Made by a program: the position numbers and the translations under genes
The notes under the pieces: generated by a model
Told to the model about the DNA's origin: nothing
The model's input: only the letters and a program-made list of their open reading frames with translations
Database searches by the model: none
Shown: positions 6,548-13,726 of the stretch, one piece after another
Layout of the letters: each line of letters opens with the position of its first letter
Numbering within the stretch: the first letter of the stretch is position 1
Assembly (NCBI GenBank): GCA_045538735.1
Contig: JAZSRY010000003.1
Coordinates: 1-16,778, forward strand
Direction: 5' to 3'
Origin: SIG459 sp045538735
GTDB lineage: Bacteria > Bacillota > Clostridia > Oscillospirales > Oscillospiraceae
DNA: 16,778 nt

Positions 6548-7560
6548 AAATCCTTGAACTCGGCAAGGATGTCATCGATATTGAAATCGAACTCATCAAT
6601 ATCAATGCTCTGGGATGCGGGTGCGGCAGGTGCTGCGGGGGCAGCCTTGGGAGCAGCAGGTGCAACGGGTGCTGCGGGGGCTGCGGGAGCGGCTTTGGGA
6701 GCAGCAGGTGCGGCCTTGGGAGCAACTCTTACCTGAGGCTCAGCGCTGAGAGAGGGATAGCTGACAGCGGGGCGCACGGTTCTGGGGGCTTCGTAAACGC
6801 TCTCTTCTGCCTTGACGGGAGCAGCCTTGGCCACGGGGGGCTCGGGCTTAGTATACTCCATGGGGGACTTTGCCTCGTTGGCAGCCTTTATCTGGCTGGC
6901 GCGGCGCTCCCACTCGGCAAAGGGATCGAGAGGATCAACGTCATAGCTCTCAACCGTATGCTCGCGCTTGGGGAACTCGGGGATGGGGGTCTTCTTCTTG
7001 CCGAAGGGCAGCTCGAAGCCGGATTTCTTTGCAGAAGCGGCCTTGGCGGGCTTTCTTGCGGGAGCGGCCTGCTGGGCTTCTGCCTGGGCGGGTGCCTTGG
7101 CGGCCTTGGTCTTGGCTTTGGGCTTCTCAAGCAGGGTGAAGATAACGAAGAGGACTGCACCTACGGTGATGTAGATGTCTGCAATGTTGAAAACGGGGAA
7201 GTTCATGAACTCAAACTCGATCATATCGACAACATAGCCGCAGATAAGGCGGTCGATGCAGTTGCCGATAGCACCGGCCATAACGATGACAGCCATCCAG
7301 CGTGCGCCGGGGGCGGAGATTATGTCGGTGATGAGAACATAAACGATGAGGGCAACAAACACAAGGCACAGAATGACGAAGAACCATCTTGCACCCTCAA
7401 GAATGGAGAAGGCGGCGCCGGTGTTATGGATATTGGTGAACTGGATGAAGCCGGGGATGAACTCCTTGGTTCCGGTGTTCAGAACGATGTTTGCGGTGGC
7501 CCAATACTTGACCGCCTGATCAATGATGAGAGCTATGACAGCAACAATGGCGTACAGCAT
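6544..7560 (-). CDS. lspA: Lipoprotein signal peptidase II with a long cytoplasmic low-complexity tail
   Basis: Residues 1-145 are a normal signal peptidase II, which cleaves prolipoprotein signal peptides before the lipidated Cys. It has four hydrophobic segments (about 2-18, 57-78, 87-102, 127-144), FTNIHNTGAAFS, GNCIDRLICGYVVD with catalytic Asp112, and FNIADIYITVG with catalytic Asp128. The family usually ends near residue 150-170; this protein has 338. The extra ~190 residues begin Lys/Ala-rich, contain a less repetitive segment (ESYDVDPLDPFAEWERRAS), then about 40 residues of Ala-Pro repeats, and end acidic-aromatic (SIDIDEFDFNIDDILAEF). By family topology the tail is cytoplasmic. AAGGAGGT precedes the ATG at 7560 by 7 nt. 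It is 36 nt after ileS and overlaps rluD by 4 nt. Core function is certain; the tail is unassigned. A frameshift fusion is unlikely because the tail's stop codon overlaps the rluD start. Confidence 0.93.
   Translation of the reverse strand: MLYAIVAVIALIIDQAVKYWATANIVLNTGTKEFIPGFIQFTNIHNTGAAFSILEGARWFFVILCLVFVALIVYVLITDIISAPGARWMAVIVMAGAIGNCIDRLICGYVVDMIEFEFMNFPVFNIADIYITVGAVLFVIFTLLEKPKAKTKAAKAPAQAEAQQAAPARKPAKAASAKKSGFELPFGKKKTPIPEFPKREHTVESYDVDPLDPFAEWERRASQIKAANEAKSPMEYTKPEPPVAKAAPVKAEESVYEAPRTVRPAVSYPSLSAEPQVRVAPKAAPAAPKAAPAAPAAPVAPAAPKAAPAAPAAPASQSIDIDEFDFNIDDILAEFKDL
6615..6725 (-). repeat. Ala-Pro coding repeats in the lspA tail
   Basis: Imperfect GCAGCAGGTGC / GCGGGGGC / GCCTTGGGAGCAGC units repeat across this stretch (+ strand view) and encode APKAAPAAP-type repeats. 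Such DNA is prone to slippage, so unit number may vary among strains. The frame is intact here. Confidence 0.8.
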
Positions 7561-7596
7561 AGTTCTACCTCCTTATAGGGTATATTTCTATAAACT

Positions 7597-10383
7597 TTAT
7601 TCCTCGATAGCGGCCACAACAGCTGCACAACGGGGGCAAAGACCGTCTTCGTTGGCTTCCTCGGAGTGGACCCAGCAGCGGGGGCACTTGGTTCCGGGAG
7701 CTTCGGTGGCAGCTGCAGCAATGCCGGGGAAGTTGGCGCCTGCAAGGCTTGCGCCCTCGCCCACGGTGACCTTGCTGACTATGAACAGCTCGGCCAGATT
7801 GAAGCCTTCCAGCTCCTTCAGAAGCTGAGCGCCTTCCTCGTTGAGGGCGGTGAGGGTGACCTGTGCCTCAAGGCTCTTGCCTATGAGCTTTTCGCCGCGG
7901 GCAGCTTCCAGAACGGCGTTCACGTCGCTGCGGAGAGCGGCCAGCTTTTCCCACTTGGCCATCTCGTCCTCGCTGAGAGCGCAAGCCTGGAAGGGCTTGT
8001 TCATCTCGTTGAAGAGAACGTTGCGGCTGTCATCGGAGTCGGCGTGTGCCATTGCCTGCCAGATCTCATCGCAGGTGAAGGCAAGGATGGGAGCCATGAT
8101 CTTGGTAATAGTGTCAAGGATCAGGTACATTGCAGTCTGGGCGCTGCGGCGGGAAAGTCCGTTGCGCTGGTCGCAATAGAGACGGTCCTTGATGATGTCA
8201 AGGTAGAAGTTGCTCATCTCAACAACGCAGAAGTCGTTGATAGCGTGGGTGACAGCATTGAACTCGTAGCCCATATATGCCTTTTCGCACTTTTCAATGA
8301 GGCTGTTGAGCTTGGTCATTGCCCACTTATCCAGAGGCAGCATATCCTCGGGAGAGCCAAGAGCGTTGGGATCGAAGCCGGCAAGGTTACCCAGGCAGTA
8401 GCGGGCGGTGTTGCGGAACTTCAGATAGTTCTGGCTCAGCTGCTTGAAGATGGGGTCGGAGCAGCGCATATCGGCATGGTAGTCGGCGCTTGCAGCCCAA
8501 AGACGGAGCAGGTCTGCGCCGTACTTCTTGATGATTTCGGCGGGATCCATACCGTTGCCAAGGCTCTTGTGCATTGCGCGTCCCTGACCGTCAACGGTCC
8601 AGCCGTGGGTGAGGCAATGCTTGAAGGGAGCGCCCTTGCCCAGTGCGCCGACGGCGGTGAGCATAGAGCTCTGGAACCAACCGCGGTACTGGTCAAGACC
8701 CTCGATATAAACGGTGCAGGGCCAGAAGTTCTGGTCGCGCTGCATGGAAGCAAAGTGGCTGGAGCCGGAGTCGAACCAACCGTCCAGAGTGTCCTCTTCC
8801 TTGGTGAAGCCGTGGTCGCAGCCGCAGTGGGGGCACTTGAAGCCCTCGGGCAGAATCTCAGAAGCTTCCTTCAGGAACCAGGCGTTGGAGCCCTCGGCGG
8901 CGAAGAGATCGCTGACGGCGGTGATGGTCTCATCGTTGCAGATGGGCTTGCCGCAGTCGGGGCAATAGAAAACGGGGATGGGCAGACCCCACTTGCGCTG
9001 ACGGGAAATGCACCAGTCGCTGCGCTCGCGGATCATGCTCTTCATACGGTCGATACCCCAGGCAGGGAACCATTCAACCTCGTCACAGGCCTCGATGGCG
9101 GCATCCTTGAATGCGTCAACAGAGCAGAACCACTGGGGAGTTGCGCGGAAGATGATGGGACCCTTGCAGCGCCAGCAGTGGGGATAGCTGTGGATAATGT
9201 CCTCGCTTGCCAGCAGAGCGCCGCTTTCGCGCATATCGGCAAGGATGACGGGGTTGGATTCTTCGGTCTTGAGACCGGCGTACTTGCCGGCATAGTCGGT
9301 GTGGCGGCCGCGGTCATCAACGGGCACAACCATGTCCATGCCGTATCTGCGGCAGGTCTGATAGTCGTCTGCACCGAAGCCGGGTGCGGTGTGGACGCAG
9401 CCGGTACCGCTCTCGGTGGTGACATAGTCAGCATTGAGGAGGCGGCTGGTCTTGGGCAGGAAGGGGTGGTCAGCCAGCATATTCTCGAAGAATACGCCGG
9501 GATGGGTCTCAACTATCTCGTAGGAGGAGATGCCTGCAACGCCCATAACCTTCTCAACAAGAGCCTCTGCCATAACATACATCTCGCCGTTTTCGGCCTT
9601 GACGATGGCATAGTTCACCTCGGGGTGGAGGGAGATGGCCAGGTTGCCGGGGAGGGTCCAGATGGTGGTGGTCCAGATGACGAAATAGAGCTTGCTCAGA
9701 TCAAGGTGAGAGAGCTTGCCAAGGTCATCGTTCATGGCGAACTTCACATAAACGGTGGTGCAGGGGTCGTCCTTATACTCGATTTCGGCTTCGGCAAGGG
9801 CGGTTTCGTCCTTGGGGCACCAGTAAACGGGCTTGAGACCCTTGTAGATATAGCCCTTCTTATACATCTCGCCGAAGATTTTGACTTCCTCGGCCTCGAA
9901 GGAGGGGCTCATGGTGGTGTAGGGATGCTCCCAGTCGGCAACAACGCCCATGCGCTTAAAGCCGTCCATCTGCTTTTCAACATACTTCTGGGCGTAAGCG
10001 GCGCAGGCGGAGCGGAAATCTGCCACATTCATTGCCTTGTGGTTGAGCTTCTGCTCCTTGATGATTGCGCTTTCGATGGGCATACCGTGATTATCCCAGC
10101 CGGGGATATAGGGGGTATAGTAGCCGCGCATGGCATAGGAGCGGGTGATGAAGTCCTTGAGGGCCTTGTTCAGGGCGTGACCCATATGGAGGGAGCCGTT
10201 GGAGAAGGGAGGGCCGTCATGGAGAGAGAAGAGGGGCTTGCCCTCGTTTTTCTTCAGCAGTTCGTTGTAGATATCGTCCTTTTCCCAGCGCTCCAGCATG
10301 GCAGGCTCACGCATAGGCAGGCCTGCGCGCATGGGGAAATCGGTCTGGGGAAGGTTCAGTGTTGCGTTAAAATCTTTAGACAT
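7597..10383 (-). CDS. ileS: Isoleucyl-tRNA synthetase
   Basis: A 928-residue class I synthetase that charges tRNA-Ile and edits valine. Seen in order: DGPPFSNGSLHMGHALNK with the HIGH motif as HMGH (66-69); WTTTIWTLPGN and TAPGFGADDYQ of the CP1 editing domain; DWCISRQRKWGLPIP; a zinc-ribbon-like CPDC...CPHC pair in the middle; GWFQSSMLTA; then the KMSKS loop near residue 600 as AMHKSLGN. At the C-terminus CPRCW...CPRC forms the second zinc site typical of bacterial IleRS. Length is normal. The start ATG at 10383 has GGGAG about 10 nt upstream. The gene follows divIVA after a terminator and a structured leader with no T-box hallmark, and is followed by lspA after 36 nt. Confidence 0.97.
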   Translation of the reverse strand: MSKDFNATLNLPQTDFPMRAGLPMREPAMLERWEKDDIYNELLKKNEGKPLFSLHDGPPFSNGSLHMGHALNKALKDFITRSYAMRGYYTPYIPGWDNHGMPIESAIIKEQKLNHKAMNVADFRSACAAYAQKYVEKQMDGFKRMGVVADWEHPYTTMSPSFEAEEVKIFGEMYKKGYIYKGLKPVYWCPKDETALAEAEIEYKDDPCTTVYVKFAMNDDLGKLSHLDLSKLYFVIWTTTIWTLPGNLAISLHPEVNYAIVKAENGEMYVMAEALVEKVMGVAGISSYEIVETHPGVFFENMLADHPFLPKTSRLLNADYVTTESGTGCVHTAPGFGADDYQTCRRYGMDMVVPVDDRGRHTDYAGKYAGLKTEESNPVILADMRESGALLASEDIIHSYPHCWRCKGPIIFRATPQWFCSVDAFKDAAIEACDEVEWFPAWGIDRMKSMIRERSDWCISRQRKWGLPIPVFYCPDCGKPICNDETITAVSDLFAAEGSNAWFLKEASEILPEGFKCPHCGCDHGFTKEEDTLDGWFDSGSSHFASMQRDQNFWPCTVYIEGLDQYRGWFQSSMLTAVGALGKGAPFKHCLTHGWTVDGQGRAMHKSLGNGMDPAEIIKKYGADLLRLWAASADYHADMRCSDPIFKQLSQNYLKFRNTARYCLGNLAGFDPNALGSPEDMLPLDKWAMTKLNSLIEKCEKAYMGYEFNAVTHAINDFCVVEMSNFYLDIIKDRLYCDQRNGLSRRSAQTAMYLILDTITKIMAPILAFTCDEIWQAMAHADSDDSRNVLFNEMNKPFQACALSEDEMAKWEKLAALRSDVNAVLEAARGEKLIGKSLEAQVTLTALNEEGAQLLKELEGFNLAELFIVSKVTVGEGASLAGANFPGIAAAATEAPGTKCPRCWVHSEEANEDGLCPRCAAVVAAIEE

Positions 10384-10435
10384 TTCGTGTTTTCTCCCGG
10401 AGTATGTGAATAAAATTTATCTGCAAAGGTGAAAA

Positions 10436-10501
10436 AGGAGCAGAGCAAAAGCTGTCCTTTTCAGCACAGAGACCAATATGCCGTCTTTTGGCATATTGGT
10501 C
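10436..10501 (-). promoter_or_regulatory. Structured leader of ileS: perfect 12-bp hairpin plus attenuator-like hairpin
   Basis: On the - strand, GACCAATATGCC pairs perfectly with GGCATATTGGTC around a 7-nt loop (10471-10501). It is followed by a second hairpin (AAAAGGA-CAG with CTGcTCCTTTT, about 10436-10464) that ends in TTTTT and could act as a terminator or attenuator 5' of ileS. The T-box consensus (AGGGTGGNACCGCG) is absent. The first hairpin has no T-tract on either strand, so it is not a simple terminator; a dispersed palindrome or protein site is also possible. Confidence 0.45.
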
Positions 10502-10516
10502 GTGTGGAAATATTTT

Positions 10517-10550
10517 AAAAAGCTTCCTCGCTTCCCGAAGGGGAGAGGAG
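10517..10550 (-). terminator. Terminator after divIVA
   Basis: Just past the divIVA stop the - strand reads CTCCTCTCCCC, a short loop, then GGGAAGCGAGGAAG. The arms pair with one GC bulge, and a TTTTT run (AAAAA at 10517-10521 on +) follows. It separates the division genes from ileS, so ileS needs its own promoter or read-through. Confidence 0.7.
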
Positions 10551-10557
10551 TTTTCTT

Positions 10558-11262
10558 TTAGTCAATGTCGTCGAAGCTGTCAAAGGAGAACTGGAGTCCG
10601 GCGTCGCTGACAATGCCGAAGGCTCTGGTGGGAGCAGCGTCGAAAGCGGGCTGGGGAGCTGCGATGTCGGGAACGATGGTCTGCTCGGGAACATCGGCAA
10701 CCTTGTTGACGGTCTCTTCGATGCTCTTAACAGTCTCGTGCATCTCGACGGGTGCAGCTGCGCTCACAGCGGGAGCTGCCTTGGGAGCGGAAGCGAGAGC
10801 GGACTTTACGAAGTCAGCTTCGCCGACCTTGGCAAGGAAAGCGCTCTGCTTTGCGCAGATTGCGTTCATACCTTCGATGAACTTGGCGCTTGCTGCCTTT
10901 GCGGCTGCAAGGCGCTTCTCCTCGGCGGCGACCTTCTCGGCGGCTGCGGAGGTGATTTCAAATGCCTCGGCCTCTGCCTCGGCGATGATGACGGCGGCCT
11001 TCTGCTTTGCCTCGTTCTCGATCATAACACCGAGACGCTGGGCAGAGATAACTGCGCCGTTGAGAGCTTCTTCGCTCTTGCGATATTCGTCAACCTTCTC
11101 AACAAGAACCTTCATCTTGCCCTTGAGAACGGCGTTCTCCTTCTGGAGAGCGGCAACCTCATTGGCAAGTTCCTCAAGGAACTCGTCGATACCGGCCATG
11201 TCGTAGCCGCCGAACATTGCTTTTTCAAATGCTTTTTCTCTTATATCCTGCGGAGTGATCAT
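10558..11262 (-). CDS. divIVA: DivIVA-domain cell-division/polarity protein
   Basis: A 234-residue peripheral membrane protein that marks curved membrane at septum and poles. The N-terminus ITPQDIREKAFEKAMFGGYDMAGIDEFLEEL (residues 2-32) is the DivIVA lipid-binding and first coiled-coil module. Residues ~33-130 are almost uninterrupted coiled coil rich in Ala, Glu and Lys (ENAVLKGKMKVLVEKVDEY; IIAEAEAEAFEITSAAAEKV). From about 155 an Ala/Pro-rich linker leads to an acidic-aromatic end, FSFDSFDDID. The start ATG at 11262 is preceded by GGGGG about 9 nt upstream. It follows sepF by 71 nt, which hold a small hairpin, and precedes ileS, as in the Bacillus ylm-divIVA-ileS region. The C-terminal motif is like the end of the LspA tail (see findings). 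Confidence 0.92.
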   Translation of the reverse strand: MITPQDIREKAFEKAMFGGYDMAGIDEFLEELANEVAALQKENAVLKGKMKVLVEKVDEYRKSEEALNGAVISAQRLGVMIENEAKQKAAVIIAEAEAEAFEITSAAAEKVAAEEKRLAAAKAASAKFIEGMNAICAKQSAFLAKVGEADFVKSALASAPKAAPAVSAAAPVEMHETVKSIEETVNKVADVPEQTIVPDIAAPQPAFDAAPTRAFGIVSDAGLQFSFDSFDDID

Positions 11263-11307
11263 ATCTTAATATCCCCCAATTATGTAGATTTTAGTTTTTG
11301 TATTTAT

Positions 11308-11334
11308 AGCAGCCTCCCAAGGGAGGGTAATGCT
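11308..11334 (-). repeat. Small hairpin between sepF and divIVA
   Basis: On the - strand AGCA, a short gap, CCTCCC TT GGGAGG, then CTGCT: a GC palindrome with outer AGCA/TGCT pairing, touching the sepF stop codon. There is no T-tract, so it is not a clear terminator. It may protect or process the mRNA between the two division genes, or be another intergenic palindrome. Confidence 0.4.
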
Positions 11335-11846
11335 CAGAAATAGAAGCTGGTGCTTTCCAGCTCGTCCATCAGCTCGCCCATCAGATTGACGGAAGAGGGA
11401 GTGATGATATAGGTGTTTGCGCTGACCTTCTTGATCTTGCCGCCCATGGCATATGCCACGCCGGAGAGGAAGTCGATAAGGCGGCGGGCGGTGTCCTTAG
11501 GTGTGGTTTCAAGGTTCATAAGTACTGCGCGGCGGTCGCGAAGATGGTCGGCAACTTCAACTGCAGCTTCGAAACGGTCGGGCTTTGCCAGAACCATCTG
11601 CATTGCGTTGTTGTTGCCTGCAAGGTTAACAACCTTGCCGCCTTTGTTATTGCCGGGACGCACAGGGGCGGGGATCTTGGACTCGGTTTCGGTCTTCTCT
11701 CCGCCGAAGGAGAATCCTGCAAAGGGATTCATCTTGGGTTTTTCCTGCTGAGGCGCTTCCTCAAATTCATCGGCTTCGTCCAGAAAATCGTCCTCATCAT
11801 CGTCATAAGGACGAGTCAGTCTTTTAAGTTCATCAAAGATTCCCAT
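11334..11846 (-). CDS. sepF: Cell division protein SepF
   Basis: A 170-residue protein that tethers FtsZ filaments to the membrane and shapes the septum. The amphipathic membrane-targeting helix MGIFDELKRLTRPY at the very N-terminus is followed by an acidic linker (DDDEDDFLDEADEFEE) and a flexible stretch. The SepF core covers about residues 70-168 (KVVNLAG, MVLAKPDRFEAAVEVADHL, RRAVLMNLE, RRLIDFLSGVAYAMGGKIKKVSANTYIITP). I chose the ATG at 11846 because GGAGG stands 6 nt upstream and SepF proteins begin MGxFD. A TTG two codons earlier is too close to that site. It is 18 nt after yggS. The yggS-sepF-divIVA order is the conserved division cluster of Firmicutes. Confidence 0.95.
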   Translation of the reverse strand: MGIFDELKRLTRPYDDDEDDFLDEADEFEEAPQQEKPKMNPFAGFSFGGEKTETESKIPAPVRPGNNKGGKVVNLAGNNNAMQMVLAKPDRFEAAVEVADHLRDRRAVLMNLETTPKDTARRLIDFLSGVAYAMGGKIKKVSANTYIITPSSVNLMGELMDELESTSFYF

Positions 11847-11864
11847 TTTCAACCTCCGGTGTGC

Positions 11865-12545
11865 TCAGTTGGCGTAATTTCTCGCGCCGAAAATGGCAGA
11901 CCCGATACGCACCATATTGGCGCCCTCGCTGACAGCTTCCAGATAATCATCGGTCATGCCCATGGACAGAAAGTCCATAGAAACATTATCGTATTTTTTG
12001 TCCGAATTGTCAATAAAAAGCTGCTTCATTCGGGCAAAATAAGCCCGGTTTTCTCCACAATTTTCCTGCACGGGAGGAACGCACATAAGCCCCCTCACCC
12101 GCAGACCCTTGCATTGGGAGGCGAAGGCCAGCAATGCGGGGAGAGCAAGGGGGTCGATGCCGCTTTTTTGCTCCTCACCGGCTATGGAAATTTCTATGAG
12201 GATATCCTGAACAATGCCCAGAGAAAGGGCGCGGCGGTCGATAAGGCGCAGCAGCTCCTCGCTGTCCACGCTCTGGATAAGATCCACCTTGCCCACGATT
12301 TTGTTCACTTTGTTTCTCTGCAGATGGCCGATGAAATGCTTGGGTGCGCCCTCATAGGCACAAAGGGCATCCTTTTCCAGAAATTCCTGCACCTTGTTTT
12401 CGCCGCAGGCATCAACACCCGCCTCGATTGCCTCGCGGACGCGGGAGGCATCGTTCATCTTTGTGGCGGCAACGAGCTTGACGCCCTCGGGGCGGATTTC
12501 CTCTATGCGGCGGCGGATTTCGGCCACATTTTCTTTTATGCTCAT
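11865..12545 (-). CDS. yggS: YggS/PLPBP-family pyridoxal-phosphate homeostasis protein
   Basis: A 226-residue TIM-barrel PLP-binding protein, equivalent to Bacillus YlmE, that helps control the pool of free pyridoxal phosphate. It has no firmly known enzymatic reaction. Marks: VKLVAATKMND with PLP lysine Lys29, FGENKVQEFLEK represented by CGENKVQEFLEK, HFIGHLQRNKVNKIVGKVDLIQSVDS, and the phosphate-binding end LSMGMTDDYLEAVSEGANMVRIGSAIFGAR. The start ATG at 12545 overlaps the stop of the HlyD-like gene as ATGA. Its place just ahead of sepF is the classic ylmE-ylmF order. Confidence 0.94.
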   Translation of the reverse strand: MSIKENVAEIRRRIEEIRPEGVKLVAATKMNDASRVREAIEAGVDACGENKVQEFLEKDALCAYEGAPKHFIGHLQRNKVNKIVGKVDLIQSVDSEELLRLIDRRALSLGIVQDILIEISIAGEEQKSGIDPLALPALLAFASQCKGLRVRGLMCVPPVQENCGENRAYFARMKQLFIDNSDKKYDNVSMDFLSMGMTDDYLEAVSEGANMVRIGSAIFGARNYAN

Positions 12546-13372
12546 ATAATTATCTTCCCTTCATAGAGCTCCTCTCCCTCGGTTATAACCTTGTCCCCCT
12601 CCTGCAGCGCAGCGGCATTGGCCGCAGCCTCGGCAAGGACAAAGTCTTCCCCGAAGAAGATGATTTCAATTTTCTTTTTCTCAAGGCGGCCTGCCGTGAT
12701 TGCCCAGACATAATAATCTCCGCCGCTTTGGTGAAGGGCGGAGGCGGGCAGCGCCAGACCGCTGAAGCGCTCTTTTATTATCTTTGCCTCCGCAACGCGC
12801 AGGTCTGCATGACGGCTGAGCTGCGTATCCATACGGAGGACAGCCACACCGTTTTCCACCCTTTGAACAAGGCAGGGCAACTCCCCGAGACCTAAGTCCA
12901 AAGTGAGGGCGCTGCCCGTTTCAAGCTCTATTCCCGAAGGCAGCAAAAACACGAAATACCAATCGTTTCCCGTGATGAGCCTGCCCACGCCGCGCTCCTC
13001 AGCTTCCTCGCTGCAAAGGCGGGACAGAGTTGCGGCGTCCAGCCTTGGAATGTCCTCGGGGGAGAGATAGGCAAAGGCATCGCTTTTGCTGAAATATATG
13101 CCGGAAGCGGGGGCGAAGAAGCCTTCGCCCATACTGTCTCCGCTGCCCAGGCGCTGTCCTTCCCCGGCAAAGCCTTCCACGCCGGTGACTTCCCTTCGGA
13201 TTATTATTCCTTCGGCGGTGAAAAAGCTCTCAATGCTTCTTGAGCTTACACTTTCCCAGCGCAGATCCCGGCTGAGCCTTCCCCCAAGCCCCGCCGCCAG
13301 ATAGGCCGCCAGGGAGAGAAGGAGCACCAGGGCGATGGCACCGGAAAAAGAGATTTTTCCCCTGTCGCTCAA
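12542..13372 (-). CDS. HlyD-like membrane-anchored protein of the hfq-sepF region
   Basis: A 276-residue protein with one N-terminal membrane segment (about 9-30) and an extracytoplasmic part that resembles membrane-fusion (HlyD-type) proteins: FFTAEGIIIRRE, a short region FAPASGIYFSKSDAFAYLSPED, and a C-terminal beta-rich LPASALHQSGGDYYVWAITAGRLEKKKIEI...GDKVITEGEEL. It is short for an adaptor, lacks a long coiled-coil hairpin, and no transporter gene is nearby, so a true efflux role is doubtful. The start is TTG at 13372, overlapping the hfq stop as TTGA. An in-frame TGA only three codons upstream and the lack of any nearby ATG leave this as the best choice. It overlaps yggS by 4 nt. Location suggests a link to envelope growth; this is inference. 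Confidence 0.75.
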   Translation of the reverse strand: MSDRGKISFSGAIALVLLLSLAAYLAAGLGGRLSRDLRWESVSSRSIESFFTAEGIIIRREVTGVEGFAGEGQRLGSGDSMGEGFFAPASGIYFSKSDAFAYLSPEDIPRLDAATLSRLCSEEAEERGVGRLITGNDWYFVFLLPSGIELETGSALTLDLGLGELPCLVQRVENGVAVLRMDTQLSRHADLRVAEAKIIKERFSGLALPASALHQSGGDYYVWAITAGRLEKKKIEIIFFGEDFVLAEAAANAAALQEGDKVITEGEELYEGKIII

Positions 13373-13599
13373 GCTTCCTCATCGCCCAGCTTCAGGTTTT
13401 TCATGGGTGAAATTGTGGAAATCGCGTGCTTATAAATCATCTGCTGACGGCCGTCGCTATCCACCAGAACGGCAAAATTATCAAAACCCTTACAAACGCC
13501 TTTGAGCTGGAAACCGTTCATAAGGAAAAGGGTGAGAGGGGCTTTTTCCCTCCTTGCGGCGCTGAGGAATGCGTCCTGAAAATTCTGTGATTTCTGCAT
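13369..13599 (-). CDS. hfq: RNA chaperone Hfq
   Basis: A 76-residue Sm-like protein forming hexameric rings that bind small RNAs and mRNAs. The Sm1 motif reads LTLFLMNGFQLKGVCKGFDNFAVLV, and the Sm2 motif is the invariant YKHAISTI. QNFQDAFLSAARRE supplies the N-terminal helix with the proximal-face Gln. Only a short acidic tail (KLGDEEA) follows, as usual in Firmicutes. AAGGAG lies 6 nt before the ATG at 13599. The gene sits 127 nt after miaA, the neighbourhood conserved in many bacteria, but with two inverted repeats in between. It overlaps the HlyD-like gene by 4 nt. Confidence 0.96.
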   Translation of the reverse strand: MQKSQNFQDAFLSAARREKAPLTLFLMNGFQLKGVCKGFDNFAVLVDSDGRQQMIYKHAISTISPMKNLKLGDEEA

Positions 13600-13613
13600 T
13601 TTTGTCTCCTTCC

Positions 13614-13646
13614 CGCGGCTGTCGGCTTGGGAGCTTTCCCGCCGCG
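13614..13646 (-). promoter_or_regulatory. Hairpin just upstream of the hfq ribosome binding site
   Basis: On the - strand CGCGGC and GCCGCG pair across 21 nt, with an inner GGGA-AAGC-TCCC hairpin inside. The 3' arm abuts the GGAAGGAG ribosome binding site, so folding could affect hfq translation. Confidence 0.4.
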
Positions 13647-13648
13647 TA

Positions 13649-13685
13649 TGTAGAATATTTTTTTTGAGCTCTTTGATATTCTACA
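13649..13685. promoter_or_regulatory. Inverted repeat in the miaA-hfq gap
   Basis: TGTAGAATAT and ATATTCTACA form perfect 10-bp arms around a 17-nt centre holding GAGCTC and an A/T homopolymer run. It has the look of a dimeric repressor site or a leader stem rather than a terminator, because no T-tract follows the arms on the - strand. Confidence 0.45.
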
Positions 13686-13726
13686 CGCTGGAAGGGGGCA
13701 AAAGCTGTCGAAGAAAGGAGAGAAAA

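Noticed and set aside
7666..10413. A 915-codon open frame on the + strand opposite ileS
   Set aside because: It is the mirror of a GC-rich, codon-biased real gene. It has no ribosome binding site or domain, while the - strand frame is an unmistakable IleRS.
10384..10557. T-box riboswitch upstream of ileS
   Set aside because: I looked for the complement of AGGGTGGNACCGCG and a specifier stem on the - strand and found neither.
11850..11852. TTG start for sepF two codons before the chosen ATG
   Set aside because: It directly abuts GGAGG, and SepF proteins begin MGxFD at the later ATG.
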